From assembly GCF_026283925.1 (NCBI RefSeq), contig NZ_JAPDPF010000005.1, positions 124,001 to 188,000 on the forward strand: 64,000 bases of DNA, in the 5' to 3' direction. The position numbers and the translations under genes were made by a program. Positions 33,077 through 47,511 of this stretch are shown piece by piece. Positions within the stretch are counted from its first letter, which is position 1. The number at the start of each line of letters is the position of its first letter. The DNA comes from Dyella halodurans (GTDB lineage Bacteria > Pseudomonadota > Gammaproteobacteria > Xanthomonadales > Rhodanobacteraceae). The notes below the pieces were generated by a model. The model did not search any database. It was not told the DNA's origin and saw only the letters and a list, made by a program, of their open reading frames with translations.

Positions 33077-33827
33077 GCAAGAAAGTCCCGAAGCCGATGG
33101 TCTGGAGCAAGGCCTGTTCTCCCATCTGATCGAGCTGCGCACACGCCTGATGCGTGCGCTGATCACGGTCGTGGTGGTACTGGTGGCGCTGATTCCATTC
33201 GCCAATCGGCTGTATTCCGAGCTGGCGCAGCCCCTGGTCAAGCGGTTGCCGCAAGGGGCGCATCTAATTGCCACGGAAGTGGCCGGTGGCTTCGTGACGC
33301 CGCTGAAGCTGGCGTTCTACACCGCGCTGTTCATCGGCATGCCGATGATCCTCTACCAGCTGTGGGCCTTCGTCAGCCCCGGCCTGTATCGCAACGAGAA
33401 GCGTCTGGCCCGACCGCTGCTGGCGGCGGCGCTGCTGCTGTTCTACCTGGGCTGCGCGTTCGCCTATTTCCTGGTGCTGCCGGCGGCCTTCCGCTTCCTC
33501 ACGGCGGTGACGCCGGAGGGCGTGGAGATGATGACGGACATCTCGCATTACCTCGATTTCGTCATGCTGATGTTCTTTGCCTTCGGCCTGTGCTTCCAGG
33601 TACCGGTGATCGTGGTGGTGCTGGCGGCGATCGGCGTGGTCAATCTCGAGCAGCTGCGCAGCGGGCGGCGTTATGCCATTGTTGGCGCGTTTGCGATTTC
33701 CGCCTTCATCACGCCGCCGGACATCACCTCGATGATCATGCTGGCCATTCCGATGTGCCTGCTCTACGAACTGGGCGTGCTGGCGGTACGCTGGCTGCTG
33801 AAGCCGGGCCAGACGGAGCGGGCATGA
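33063..33827 (+). CDS. tatC: Sec-independent protein translocase subunit TatC
   Basis: A 254-aa inner-membrane protein with six membrane segments. The N-terminal FSHLIELRTRLMRAL is the signal-peptide contact region of TatC, and the GFVTPLKLAFYTALFIG and FITPPDITSMIMLAIPM segments are conserved. The start at 33063 overlaps tatB. Stop overlaps the cupin gene start (ATGA). Confidence 0.96.
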   Translation: MAASEQESPEADGLEQGLFSHLIELRTRLMRALITVVVVLVALIPFANRLYSELAQPLVKRLPQGAHLIATEVAGGFVTPLKLAFYTALFIGMPMILYQLWAFVSPGLYRNEKRLARPLLAAALLLFYLGCAFAYFLVLPAAFRFLTAVTPEGVEMMTDISHYLDFVMLMFFAFGLCFQVPVIVVVLAAIGVVNLEQLRSGRRYAIVGAFAISAFITPPDITSMIMLAIPMCLLYELGVLAVRWLLKPGQTERA

Positions 33828-34306
33828 GCGACGTCGCGGCCCGCATCGAAGAGCTGAAGGCCACGTTGCAGCTGCAGCCCCATGTGGAAGGCGGACACTA
33901 TCGCCGGGTGTACCCGCAGCCATCGGCGGCGGACAATCCGGATGGCCGTTCCGCCCTGAGCGCGATCCACTACCTGCTCGAGGCGGGTGAGTACAGCAGC
34001 TGGCATCGCGTCGATGCCGAAGAAGCCTGGCATTTCGTCGAAGGCGAACCGCTGGAGCTGCTGATCTTCGACCCGGACAACAAGAGCCTGGAGCGCTGCT
34101 GCCTGGGGCCGCTGGCTCCGGGCGTGCGGCCGATGGCCGTGGTGCCGGCCGGTGCCTGGCAGGCCGCACGGCCTCTCGGCAGCCATGCCCTGGTGACATG
34201 CCTGGTGGCGCCCGCTTTCGAGTACGACGGCTTCGAACTGCTGGACCAGCACGATCCACTGGCCGGCCACCTGGCCGGCCTGGCGCCCGAGATCGATACG
34301 CAGTGA
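33824..34306 (+). CDS. Cupin family (DUF985) protein
   Basis: A 160-aa single-domain cupin: EGGHYRRVYPQP near residue 22, AIHYLLEAGEYSSWHRVDAEE and WHFVEGEPLELLIF form the first motif with possible metal-binding His and Glu. Translationally coupled to tatC by ATGA. Members are often annotated as sugar-epimerase-like cupins; the reaction is unknown. The link with the Tat genes may be only positional. Confidence 0.88.
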   Translation: MSDVAARIEELKATLQLQPHVEGGHYRRVYPQPSAADNPDGRSALSAIHYLLEAGEYSSWHRVDAEEAWHFVEGEPLELLIFDPDNKSLERCCLGPLAPGVRPMAVVPAGAWQAARPLGSHALVTCLVAPAFEYDGFELLDQHDPLAGHLAGLAPEIDTQ

Positions 34307-34312
34307 GCCCGA

Positions 34313-34337
34313 CTTCCTCTCCCCGGTGGGAGAGAGG
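34313..34337. repeat. REP-B half element, probably a bidirectional terminator
   Basis: CTTCCTCTCCCCGGTGGGAG followed by AGAGG is the left hairpin of the REP-B family, here alone between the convergent cupin and ctpA genes. Confidence 0.65.
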
Positions 34338-34352
34338 ATCTAGGCTTGCGTC

Positions 34353-35711
34353 TCAGTGCGTGCTGACAGTCGTCGCCGCAGGCGCGACGCGATTGAGCGC
34401 CAGCCCCTTCAGTACGTTGAGCGCCTGCGACAAGGCGTAGTCCTGCGTAGCCAGCTTGGCGTTTTCGGCGCTGCCGTCGTTGTCGATGTCCCGCCCGAGC
34501 TTGCTGTCTTCGTTGGCAAGATGGTTGGGCAGGTCGGCCTCGGAACTGACCAGCACAGGCGAGCTATCGGCCTTGTTGACCGCCAGGTCCGCCAGGGCGA
34601 TATCAGGCTTGATGCCTTCGGCCTGGATCGAGGTCCCGCTGGGCGTGTAGTAGCGCGCGGTGGTGATCTTCACCGCATGCTCGTTGTCCAGCGGCAACAC
34701 GGTTTGCACCACGCCCTTGCCAAACGTGCGCCGGCCCACGATCAGGGCGCGGCGGTTGTCCTTGAGGGCGCCGGAGACGATCTCGGCCGCCGAGGCCGTG
34801 CCGTTGTCGACCAGCACCACCATCGGTGCGCCATTGAGGATGTCGCCCGGGTGCGCCTCGAAGCTGAGGTTGGAGTCCTGCAGCCGGCCCCGGGTGGTGA
34901 CGATGGTGCCGCTATTGAGGAAGTCGTCGCTGACCCCAACCGCCGCCGTGAGCAGGCCGCCCGGGTTCGAGCGCAGGTCGAGAATCACGCCCTTGGGCTG
35001 GCCATGCTTCTTGATGAACTCGCCCAGCTTCTTCTCGAGGTCGGGCGTGGTGTCGTCCTGGAACTGGCTGATGCGCACATAGGCGTAGCCGCGCTCCAGT
35101 TCGCGCACCTTCACGCTGGTGATCGAGATGCGTTCGCGCACCAGCGGCATGTCGATCGGCTTGTCGCTCTTCTCGTGCAGGATGGTCAGGGTGACCTTGC
35201 TGCCCGGGTCGCCGCGCAGCTGCTTGAACATCTCGTCGATGTTCTCGGTTTCCACCGGCTTGCCATCGATCTTGACGATGGTGTCGCCCGGCTTGATTCC
35301 GGCGCGCGCCGCGGGGGTGTCGTCGATCGGGGCAATGATGCGCAGCGTGCCGTCCACCTGCAGGACTTCGATGCCGAGGCCGCCGTACTGGCCGGTGGTG
35401 TCCTCGTTGAGCTCGTTCAGGCCCTCCTTGTCCAGGTACTCGCTATGCGGGTCCAGGCCGGTGAGCATGCCGCTGATGGCGGCCTTCATCAGGGTCTTGT
35501 TGTCCACCGGCTCCACATAGGCCTGTCGTACGATTTCGTAGACGCGGCTGAAGTTGCGGATATCGTCCAGATCCACGCGATCAGGTACGGATGCCGCGGC
35601 CGCCGGGGCAGCCGATGGCTTGGCGCCCTTGACTTGCGCGGGCGCGGTCTGGGCCTGCGCCAGCGGCGTCGCCAGCAGCAGGACGGCGAGGCTCAAGGTG
35701 GAAAACCGCAT
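34353..35711 (-). CDS. C-terminal processing peptidase, S41 family
   Basis: A 452-aa CtpA-like protease. Signal peptide to residue 20. PDZ domain about residues 105-190 (GGLGIEVLQVDG, AGIKPGDTIVKIDG). The catalytic Ser307 is in DNGTASAAE and Lys332 in RTFGKGVVQ, the Ser/Lys dyad of the family. It cleaves proteins at their C-termini in the periplasm, often murein hydrolases. Downstream of envC on the same strand, an arrangement that fits a shared role in cell-wall turnover. Confidence 0.95.
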   Translation of the reverse strand: MRFSTLSLAVLLLATPLAQAQTAPAQVKGAKPSAAPAAAASVPDRVDLDDIRNFSRVYEIVRQAYVEPVDNKTLMKAAISGMLTGLDPHSEYLDKEGLNELNEDTTGQYGGLGIEVLQVDGTLRIIAPIDDTPAARAGIKPGDTIVKIDGKPVETENIDEMFKQLRGDPGSKVTLTILHEKSDKPIDMPLVRERISITSVKVRELERGYAYVRISQFQDDTTPDLEKKLGEFIKKHGQPKGVILDLRSNPGGLLTAAVGVSDDFLNSGTIVTTRGRLQDSNLSFEAHPGDILNGAPMVVLVDNGTASAAEIVSGALKDNRRALIVGRRTFGKGVVQTVLPLDNEHAVKITTARYYTPSGTSIQAEGIKPDIALADLAVNKADSSPVLVSSEADLPNHLANEDSKLGRDIDNDGSAENAKLATQDYALSQALNVLKGLALNRVAPAATTVSTH

Positions 35712-35845
35712 GGGTGGGGGACTCCGGGAAAACCAAGGGGGGGCGTTGCCGATGATCCATCAGCGCAACGCGCTTGGACCGCCAGACCGCGCCGAAATTC
35801 AATCTCACGGCACGCAGGTTAGCCTGCGACGCTGCGTAGCTGGCG

Positions 35846-37045
35846 TCAACGCTGGCGGCCGAGCCAGCTGCGCGGGTCCACCGGCTTGTTGTTCTGGCGC
35901 AGCTCGAAATACACCCCGGTATTGACGCCGATCGGTGCGGTCGCCGTGCCGATGACCTGGCCGGCCTCCACCTGGTCGCCCACGCCACGCAGCAGGGTTT
36001 CGTTATTGCCATACATGCTCATCCAGCCACTGCCGTGGCTGACGATGAGCAGCATCCCGTAGCCGCGCAGGAATGCGGCATAGACCACGCGGCCGCTGGC
36101 CACCGCGTGCACTTCGCTGCCTCCGGCGGCCTTGATCAGGACGCCATTGCCATAGGTGTTCACCACGCCATTGGCAGGCCAGGGCAGGTTGCCACGGATG
36201 TTGGCCAGCCCCTTGCCGGGGGGCGGCACCGGCGCCGTGGCGTTGGCGCGAGCGGCGCGCTCGGCCTCCCTGGCGGCTTCGTCGATGGCCTTTTGCAGTT
36301 TTTCGAGCAGCTGGTTGAGCGAGGCCTCGTTCTGTTTCAAGGCGGCCAGGCGCTGGGCCTGGTCCTTGTATTGGGCATCGGTGTCGGCCACCAGTTTGGC
36401 CTGGACTGCGCGCTGCTGCTCCAGCGCCTTGGCCTGTGTCTCGCGTTCGGCGCGACTGGCCTGCAGCGCCTGCTGCTGGGCGGTGATCTCGGTCTCCAGG
36501 TCCTGCAGCCTGGCCAGGTCGCCCATCAGCTTTTGCACGCGCTGGACGCGGTCTTCCTGGAAGTATTTGGAATAGGCCAGGGCCTGGGCGATGCGTGCCA
36601 CATCATCGTCGCCCATCAACAAGCGCAGGTCGGATCCCCGCCCCAGGGCGTAAGTGGCGCGGAGCAGGTCGGCAATGGCGGCGCGCTGGCCTTCGAGACT
36701 CCTGTTCAGCTCGGCCCGCTGTTGCTGCAACTGCTCCAGGTCGTGCTGTTTGGTCGCCAGCTGGGCGTCCGTCTCGCGCACGGCTTTGGCGGCGCCAGCC
36801 ACGGCATTGGCCTGCTTGGCCAGTTCGGCACTGGCGCTGTCGCGCTTGGCGGCGGTTTCGGCCTGTTCCTTGGCCAGTGCCTCCATCTTGCTGCGCACGT
36901 CCGACAGCTTCTTCTCGGCCTCGGCCTGCTCGGCCTTGGTCTTGACGTCCTGGGCGGCCCAGGACGGCATCGCGATGAAGGAGAGCAGGAGGGCGCCGGT
37001 GATGGCGCGGGCGAAGGGACGGGCACGATCAGCGGGCTTTGGCAT
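35846..37045 (-). CDS. envC: Murein hydrolase activator EnvC
   Basis: A 399-aa periplasmic protein. Signal peptide to about residue 30 (PSWA). Residues 34-265 form a long coiled coil rich in Gln, Ala and Glu. The C-terminal LytM domain (about 285-395) lacks the zinc-binding His/Asp of active M23 peptidases (FELRQNNKPVDPRSWL end), as expected for EnvC. EnvC does not cut murein itself but activates amidases AmiA/AmiB at the septum. Precedes ctpA. Confidence 0.93.
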   Translation of the reverse strand: MPKPADRARPFARAITGALLLSFIAMPSWAAQDVKTKAEQAEAEKKLSDVRSKMEALAKEQAETAAKRDSASAELAKQANAVAGAAKAVRETDAQLATKQHDLEQLQQQRAELNRSLEGQRAAIADLLRATYALGRGSDLRLLMGDDDVARIAQALAYSKYFQEDRVQRVQKLMGDLARLQDLETEITAQQQALQASRAERETQAKALEQQRAVQAKLVADTDAQYKDQAQRLAALKQNEASLNQLLEKLQKAIDEAAREAERAARANATAPVPPPGKGLANIRGNLPWPANGVVNTYGNGVLIKAAGGSEVHAVASGRVVYAAFLRGYGMLLIVSHGSGWMSMYGNNETLLRGVGDQVEAGQVIGTATAPIGVNTGVYFELRQNNKPVDPRSWLGRQR

Positions 37046-37120
37046 CGGGCGATTATCACTGAGCTCGGTGACGGCACGCGAGCCCTGCGGTCAGCCCCGG
37101 CCGACCCATCGTCATCCCGC

Positions 37121-37267
37121 TGTAGGAGCGCACCCTGTGCGCGATCACGACGTCATCGCTACGTAGGCTTTTCACTCGGGCCATCCCTGGCCCTCGCCCT
37201 TCGGGCAGCTGGCGCTGTGCCATCCGGCAGTCCTGCCGGAGGGTCGCGCACAAGGTGCGCTCCTACA
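37121..37267. repeat. REP-A element, long copy
   Basis: The left arm 37121-37147 is identical to the 14330-14356 arm. The right arm 37241-37267 matches with a few changes (CGCGCACAAGGTGCGCTCCT). The 93-bp interior holds further small hairpins such as CTGGCCCTCGCCC and CCGGCAGTCCTGCCGG. Lies between envC and gltB. Confidence 0.85.
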
Positions 37268-37347
37268 GCGCTTGGCCTGGAATGAACGGGAAGACGTAGC
37301 CAGGCCGCTTGTAGTCCGAACCTTCCACAACAAGAAAAACACTTGCG

Positions 37348-37362
37348 AATGAAACTTTCATT
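37348..37362. promoter_or_regulatory. AATGAAA-C-TTTCATT palindrome upstream of gltB
   Basis: A perfect 7-bp dyad around one base, ending 17 bp before the -35 of the candidate gltB promoter. The position suits an activator. Confidence 0.5.
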
Positions 37363-37379
37363 TGGACGTATAGATTGCT

Positions 37380-37408
37380 TTGACGCGACGCAACATTTGT
37401 GCTTTAGT
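37380..37408 (+). promoter_or_regulatory. Candidate sigma-70 promoter of gltBD
   Basis: TTGACG, 17 bp, TTTAGT. The -35 matches five of six and the -10 four of six. It would give a leader of about 75 nt before the gltB start. The surrounding stretch is less GC-rich than the genes. Confidence 0.45.
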
Positions 37409-37491
37409 CGAGTCCACACTAGTACACGTGGCAGCGGAGCCGTCGGCACCGTTGAGACTACGTGTCTCTTTCCATCGGCCGGGGAGGCAAG

Positions 37492-43373
<5,882 letters not shown>

Positions 43374-43379
43374 GGCCAG

Positions 43380-44144
43380 TCAGGCGCCGTGAGTGACCAG
43401 GGTGACGGTGTCGAGCATGAAGCTGCCATCGTCCGCGATGGCGAAGTGCTCGCGCACCGTACTGGGCGCGACCAATTGCAGGCTGCGAATGGCGGCGATG
43501 TGCTCGGCGCTGGTGCGGGTGCGCGCCACCCAGTCGTCGAAACGCATCGGCAGCCGGCGTGCGGTCAGGCTGTCGACCGTGAAGCCGGCAAGCGCCAGCG
43601 CCGCGATCCATTCCGGCACGCGGTAGTTGCGCACATGCGAGACATCGCGCAGCAGCTCGACCGCCTGCAGATGGGTGTCGAGCAACGCATGCTCCGGTGC
43701 GACGACGTCGATGAAGATTGCGCGGCCGCTCGGCTTCAACACGCGTCGTGCCTCGCGCAAGCCGGCGTCGCGGTGCTGCCAGTGGTGGGTGGTGAAGCGC
43801 GCCACGACCACGTCGAAGCTCGCGTCGGCAAACGGCAGTTGTTCCGCGGGCGCCTGCTGGACGGAGATGTTGGACAGCCCACGTTCGGCAGCTGTCGCCT
43901 GAACCATGGCGAGCATGCTCGGCGTGACATCACAGGCCACCACATTGCGCACCAGCGGGGCGACGCGGTAGCTGACATGGCCGCCTCCGCAGCCGAGGTC
44001 CAGCAGGCGCGCGTGGCCGTGGTCGCGCAGTTCGTTTTCGAGCTGGTCCAGGTCGGCACCCTGGCGATGCACTTCGCTGCTCAGGTAATCCTGGGCTCGC
44101 GGGCCATAGTGGTTGGCGGTAAAGCTGTGCGGCGTCGTGGTCAT
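43380..44144 (-). CDS. SAM-dependent methyltransferase (class I, UbiE-like)
   Basis: A 254-aa protein starting MTTTPHSFTANHYGP, with GAGG upstream. The SAM site is LLDLGCGGGHVSYRVAPLV with acidic VACDVTPSML, followed by QQAPAEQLPFADASFDVVVA. Substrate not predictable. Divergent from an MmyB-type regulator that likely controls it. Confidence 0.9.
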   Translation of the reverse strand: MTTTPHSFTANHYGPRAQDYLSSEVHRQGADLDQLENELRDHGHARLLDLGCGGGHVSYRVAPLVRNVVACDVTPSMLAMVQATAAERGLSNISVQQAPAEQLPFADASFDVVVARFTTHHWQHRDAGLREARRVLKPSGRAIFIDVVAPEHALLDTHLQAVELLRDVSHVRNYRVPEWIAALALAGFTVDSLTARRLPMRFDDWVARTRTSAEHIAAIRSLQLVAPSTVREHFAIADDGSFMLDTVTLVTHGA

Positions 44145-44221
44145 GAGGTTGGCCTCGTGGGGATGGAGCCGACATTCTGCGAACCGGCCACGGGCCGAGT
44201 AAGTAGCGTCGTTATCCTGGT

Positions 44222-45037
44222 ATGAATGCTTCCTCCTTCGATGCAGCCAACGATCCGCGCCATCTGCTCGGTCGCTTCTTGCGCGCCAGGCGCGAGGCGG
44301 CGCCAGCCGACGCGGGGGCAATGAAGGGATTCGGCCGGCGCCGTACGCCGGGCCTGCGGCGCGAGGAAGTCGCCCAGCGCGCCGGCATCAGCACGACCTG
44401 GTACACCTGGCTCGAGCAGGGACGTGATATTGCACTGTCGCCGTCTGCCCTGGCCCGGTTGGCCGACGCGCTGAGCCTTTCCGCTGCCGAGCGCGCCTAT
44501 TTGTTCGAACTGGCGCGCCGTCGCGACCCCGTGCGGACCCCGTTCGAAGGCGCGTCCAGCCTGGCGCCGGAATGGCAGCAGGCCGTGGCGGCCATGCCGA
44601 TGCCCGCCTATCTGCTCGATCGCATGTGGTGCCTGCGGGCATGGAATGATGCGGCGGCTGAATTGTTTGCCCCGTGGCTGGCCAGCGGCGAGGCCTGCCT
44701 GTTGCGCTACGTGTTCCTGCATGCGTCCGCGCGCGAGCTGATCTGCGACTGGGAAGAGCGCGCGCATCGCCTGGTCGCCGAGTTTCGCGCCGATACTGCC
44801 TTGTACCCGGATGATAGTGGGCTCATCGGCTTGGTCGCCGAGCTGCAACGCGAGAGCCGACCGTTCCAGCAGTTCTGGAACCAGCATGATGTACTGGCGC
44901 GCGAGGGCGGCAGCCGCCGTTTTCATCATCCTCGACTAGGGCGCGTCGAACGCACTCAGGTTACCCTGCTGCCCTCCAGTCTTCCCGATCACAAACTGGT
45001 GTTGCTGCTGCCGGAAGCCGGTGGCCCAGACAGCTGA
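44222..45037 (+). CDS. XRE regulator with MmyB-like ligand-binding domain
   Basis: A 271-aa regulator. Residues 12-85 form the helix-turn-helix (RRTPGLRREEVAQRAGISTT, then WYTWLEQGRDIALSPSALAR). Residues 105-265 form the PAS-like MmyB domain (PAYLLDRMWCLRAWNDAAAE), which in Streptomyces binds a fatty acid. Divergent from the methyltransferase and 21 bp before the methylglyoxal synthase-like gene, so it could control both. Confidence 0.9.
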   Translation: MNASSFDAANDPRHLLGRFLRARREAAPADAGAMKGFGRRRTPGLRREEVAQRAGISTTWYTWLEQGRDIALSPSALARLADALSLSAAERAYLFELARRRDPVRTPFEGASSLAPEWQQAVAAMPMPAYLLDRMWCLRAWNDAAAELFAPWLASGEACLLRYVFLHASARELICDWEERAHRLVAEFRADTALYPDDSGLIGLVAELQRESRPFQQFWNQHDVLAREGGSRRFHHPRLGRVERTQVTLLPSSLPDHKLVLLLPEAGGPDS

Positions 45038-45058
45038 CGCCTCAAGGAGCAAAACGAT

Positions 45059-45928
45059 ATGCGTCTTGGCCTCGCCGCCAACCAACTTCATCACGCCCAT
45101 GCGGACGCGGCGCTGTTTCGCTGGCTGCGTGCCAGCGAAGCCGGCATCCGCGAACTGGGGCTCGGCCTGCACGCGGTGGGGCGTACGTATGATGCGATCC
45201 TGCGCGCAGGGCACCTGGAGAGTTATGCGCCACTGCGTCGCTATCCCTATGGACGCGAGGGCGGCCTGATGAAGCTGGTGGCCGAGGTGGTCGGCCTGGG
45301 TGATGACCGCGTGCTGGATGGCGCGATCTACCTGATCGATCCGGTCGATCCCTCGTCGGTGTTTCCGGAAGCGGTGGCGTTGAAGCGGCAGTGCGTGATC
45401 CACGGCAAGCCGTTTATCTCGACGGTGGCATCGGCACGCGACTGGATCGAGTTCGAACGCGTCCACGCCGGCTGCACGGCCGATCCGGGCGCCGACCGGT
45501 TCTATGCGCTGGAAACGCAGACCGCGGCCTTGATCGCGCACGATGCGATGAAGCCGCAGATGCTTGCCTATGCCGACGAGCATTTCGACGTGCTCTCCCG
45601 CTTCGCCCATCGCGTCGGCACCGGTACCACCGGCCAGCGATTGAATGAACTGGCCTGGAGCCGCGGCTGGCCCAAGGACACGCCGTGGGTGGAACGCTAC
45701 GAGAGCGGTCCCATGGGTGGCGACGCGCAAATCGCCGACCTGGTGCTGGAAGGCCGCTGCCAGCGCGCGATCTTCTTTGAGGACCCGCATGTGGCCCGCC
45801 AGCATGAGGCCGACATCCAGCTGCTCGAACGTGCCGTGACCACCCGTACCGACGAGGCCGTGTGCATGACCTCGCCCAAGGTGGCCGCGCGCTGGGCAGC
45901 GGCGGTACGGCTGCGCGCGGCGGCCTGA
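45059..45928 (+). CDS. Two-domain methylglyoxal synthase-like protein
   Basis: A 289-aa protein, about twice the length of methylglyoxal synthase (MGS, 152 aa). The second half (155-285) has the whole MGS active site: ALIAHDAMK (His161, Asp162, Lys165), phosphate loop GTGTTG (187-192), SGPMGGD with Asp222, and QHEAD with His249 and Asp252. The first half (1-150) has the same fold outline but altered residues: GREGGLMK in place of GPMGGDQQ, and LIDPVDPSSVFPEA. AAGGAG precedes the ATG. If active it converts dihydroxyacetone phosphate to methylglyoxal. The role of the degenerate half is unknown. Confidence 0.75.
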   Translation: MRLGLAANQLHHAHADAALFRWLRASEAGIRELGLGLHAVGRTYDAILRAGHLESYAPLRRYPYGREGGLMKLVAEVVGLGDDRVLDGAIYLIDPVDPSSVFPEAVALKRQCVIHGKPFISTVASARDWIEFERVHAGCTADPGADRFYALETQTAALIAHDAMKPQMLAYADEHFDVLSRFAHRVGTGTTGQRLNELAWSRGWPKDTPWVERYESGPMGGDAQIADLVLEGRCQRAIFFEDPHVARQHEADIQLLERAVTTRTDEAVCMTSPKVAARWAAAVRLRAAA

Positions 45929-45960
45929 ACCGGCACACGCGCGCAGGCCCTCGCCGGATC

Positions 45961-46059
45961 TATACTCCCCGCCAGTGCCCGAGACGTCGCCAGGCCAGGG
46001 GCCAGAGTCGACGGGGGAAACCAGGGCGGCGCGCCGAGCGATCGGCGCGCCGTTTTTTT
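45961..46059 (+). ncRNA. Candidate small RNA ending in a strong terminator
   Basis: A TATACT -10-like box at 45961-45966 is followed by about 90 bp without an open frame, ending in the intrinsic terminator at 46027-46059. It could be an independent small RNA or just the 3' end of the upstream gene. No good -35 is visible and no RNA family is recognised. Confidence 0.25.
46027..46059 (+). terminator. Rho-independent terminator
   Basis: CGGCGCGCCGA and TCGGCGCGCCG pair perfectly over 11 bp around a GCGA tetraloop, followed by seven T. The clearest intrinsic terminator in the window; ends the 44222-45928 transcript or a small RNA. Confidence 0.92.
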
Positions 46060-46129
46060 ATGGCTCGGCGCTGGTGCGGGCACATCCGCTCGCCCACAAT
46101 GGCTGGATGACGTCGGGAGCCTTTTTGAT

Positions 46130-46897
46130 ATGTGCCTGATCGCGTTGGCATGGCAAGCCCATCCACGCTGGCGCCTGCTGCTGGCGGGTAATCGCGACGA
46201 GTTCCATAGGCGCCCCAGCTTGCCGCTGGCGCGCTGGGAGCAGGCGCCGATCATTGCCGGCAAGGATCTGGAAGCCGGCGGCACCTGGCTCGGTGTGACC
46301 GATGCGGGGCGTTGCAGCGTCGTCACCAACGTGCGCGACCCGCGCGATCCGCAACACGGGCGTTCACGTGGCCTGCTGGCGCTGGACTATCTCACCGGCA
46401 GCGCCGATGCCGTGACGCACGCCGACGCCCTGCTGGCGACGGCCGCGGATTACCGTCCGTTCAACCTGCTGACTTTCGATACCCGGCACGCGTTCTACCT
46501 GGGCAACCGGCCCGATGCACGTGCCCAGGCCGTCACGCCCGGCGTACACGGGCTGTCCAATGCCGACTTCAATACGCCGTGGCCGAAGACCCGCACCCTG
46601 ATGCAGCGCCTGCAGGCATGGCTCGATGCTGGCGAGGACGACGAGTTCGCGCCGCTGTTCAGCGCCCTGGCCGACCCACAGGTGTATCCGGACGACGAGC
46701 TGCCGGACACCGGCGTGGGACTGGAGCGCGAGCGCTGGCTGTCTTCCGCCTTCATACGCGGCGAGCATTACGGTACGCGTGCCAGCACGGTGGTGGCGAT
46801 CGGCCATGACGGGCGCGGCTTGGTGATCGAGCGCCGTTTCGGGCCTTTTGGTCGCCCTGAGGGTGAGACGGCGATACCGCTGGTGGCAGCTGGCTGA
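46130..46897 (+). CDS. NRDE (TANGO2-like) family protein
   Basis: A 255-aa protein starting MCLIALAWQAHPRW. The conserved N-terminal Cys2 and the NRDE motif (LAGNRDEFHRRP) define the family, followed by AGKDLEAGGTWLGV. No signal peptide. The biochemical role of bacterial NRDE proteins is unclear; human TANGO2 affects haem and lipid handling. Single gene, GGGAG upstream. Confidence 0.92.
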   Translation: MCLIALAWQAHPRWRLLLAGNRDEFHRRPSLPLARWEQAPIIAGKDLEAGGTWLGVTDAGRCSVVTNVRDPRDPQHGRSRGLLALDYLTGSADAVTHADALLATAADYRPFNLLTFDTRHAFYLGNRPDARAQAVTPGVHGLSNADFNTPWPKTRTLMQRLQAWLDAGEDDEFAPLFSALADPQVYPDDELPDTGVGLERERWLSSAFIRGEHYGTRASTVVAIGHDGRGLVIERRFGPFGRPEGETAIPLVAAG

Positions 46898-46947
46898 GGC
46901 CTCGGCACTGGGGTCATCCTTGGCCCCGTCCAACGGGTAGCGCGCGC

Positions 46948-47457
46948 TCAATCCTCGCCGGAGCGGGCTTCGGGGAACTCGCCGTCGACGTAGAACCACT
47001 GGCCGTGTTCGCGCACGAAGCGACTGACCTCATGCATGCGCTGTGCCTTGCCACCGCCGTAGCGCAGGCGTGCAATGAATTCGACCGTGGCTTCCTCGTT
47101 GGCGCTTTCGTGGCGCTTCACCGTAAGCCCCAGCCAGGTTGGCGCAGGCTGTTGCGCGCCGAGTTTCAAGGTGGCGGGACGCGTGCTGGCGTGCCAGGTG
47201 GCGAGCAGGTAGTCCTCGCGCTTGAGCACATAGGCACTGTAACGCGAACGCATCAGTTGCTCGGCGGTAGCGGCGTGGCCACCCTCATGCAGGGGGCCAC
47301 AGCACTGGGCATAGCCGGCCGTATTGCCACAGGGGCAGGGGGTGAGCGTGTCGATTGCTTGCACGTAAGGTCGCATGGCCGCTGGTGGTGTGGCGGGCAA
47401 GCCGCCATTGGGCGCATCCTGACGCGTACGCCGTCTGAAATCCAATGATTCGAGCAT
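46948..47457 (-). CDS. YchJ family protein with SEC-C motif
   Basis: A 169-aa protein. The SEC-C zinc motif is [20 protein letters not shown] (residues 40-59), followed by [15 protein letters not shown] and the NTF2-like YchJ domain. An alternative start is at 47376 (MRPYVQAID), which would remove a 27-residue extension of doubtful quality. Downstream of the DUF938 methyltransferase on the same strand. Function unknown. Confidence 0.88.
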   Translation of the reverse strand: MLESLDFRRRTRQDAPNGGLPATPPAAMRPYVQAIDTLTPCPCGNTAGYAQCCGPLHEGGHAATAEQLMRSRYSAYVLKREDYLLATWHASTRPATLKLGAQQPAPTWLGLTVKRHESANEEATVEFIARLRYGGGKAQRMHEVSRFVREHGQWFYVDGEFPEARSGED

Positions 47458-47511
47458 GTAACACCCGGGGGCAAGCAGCCGGGCGCGCAGGGGGGCCGGG
47501 TCGCGCTATGG

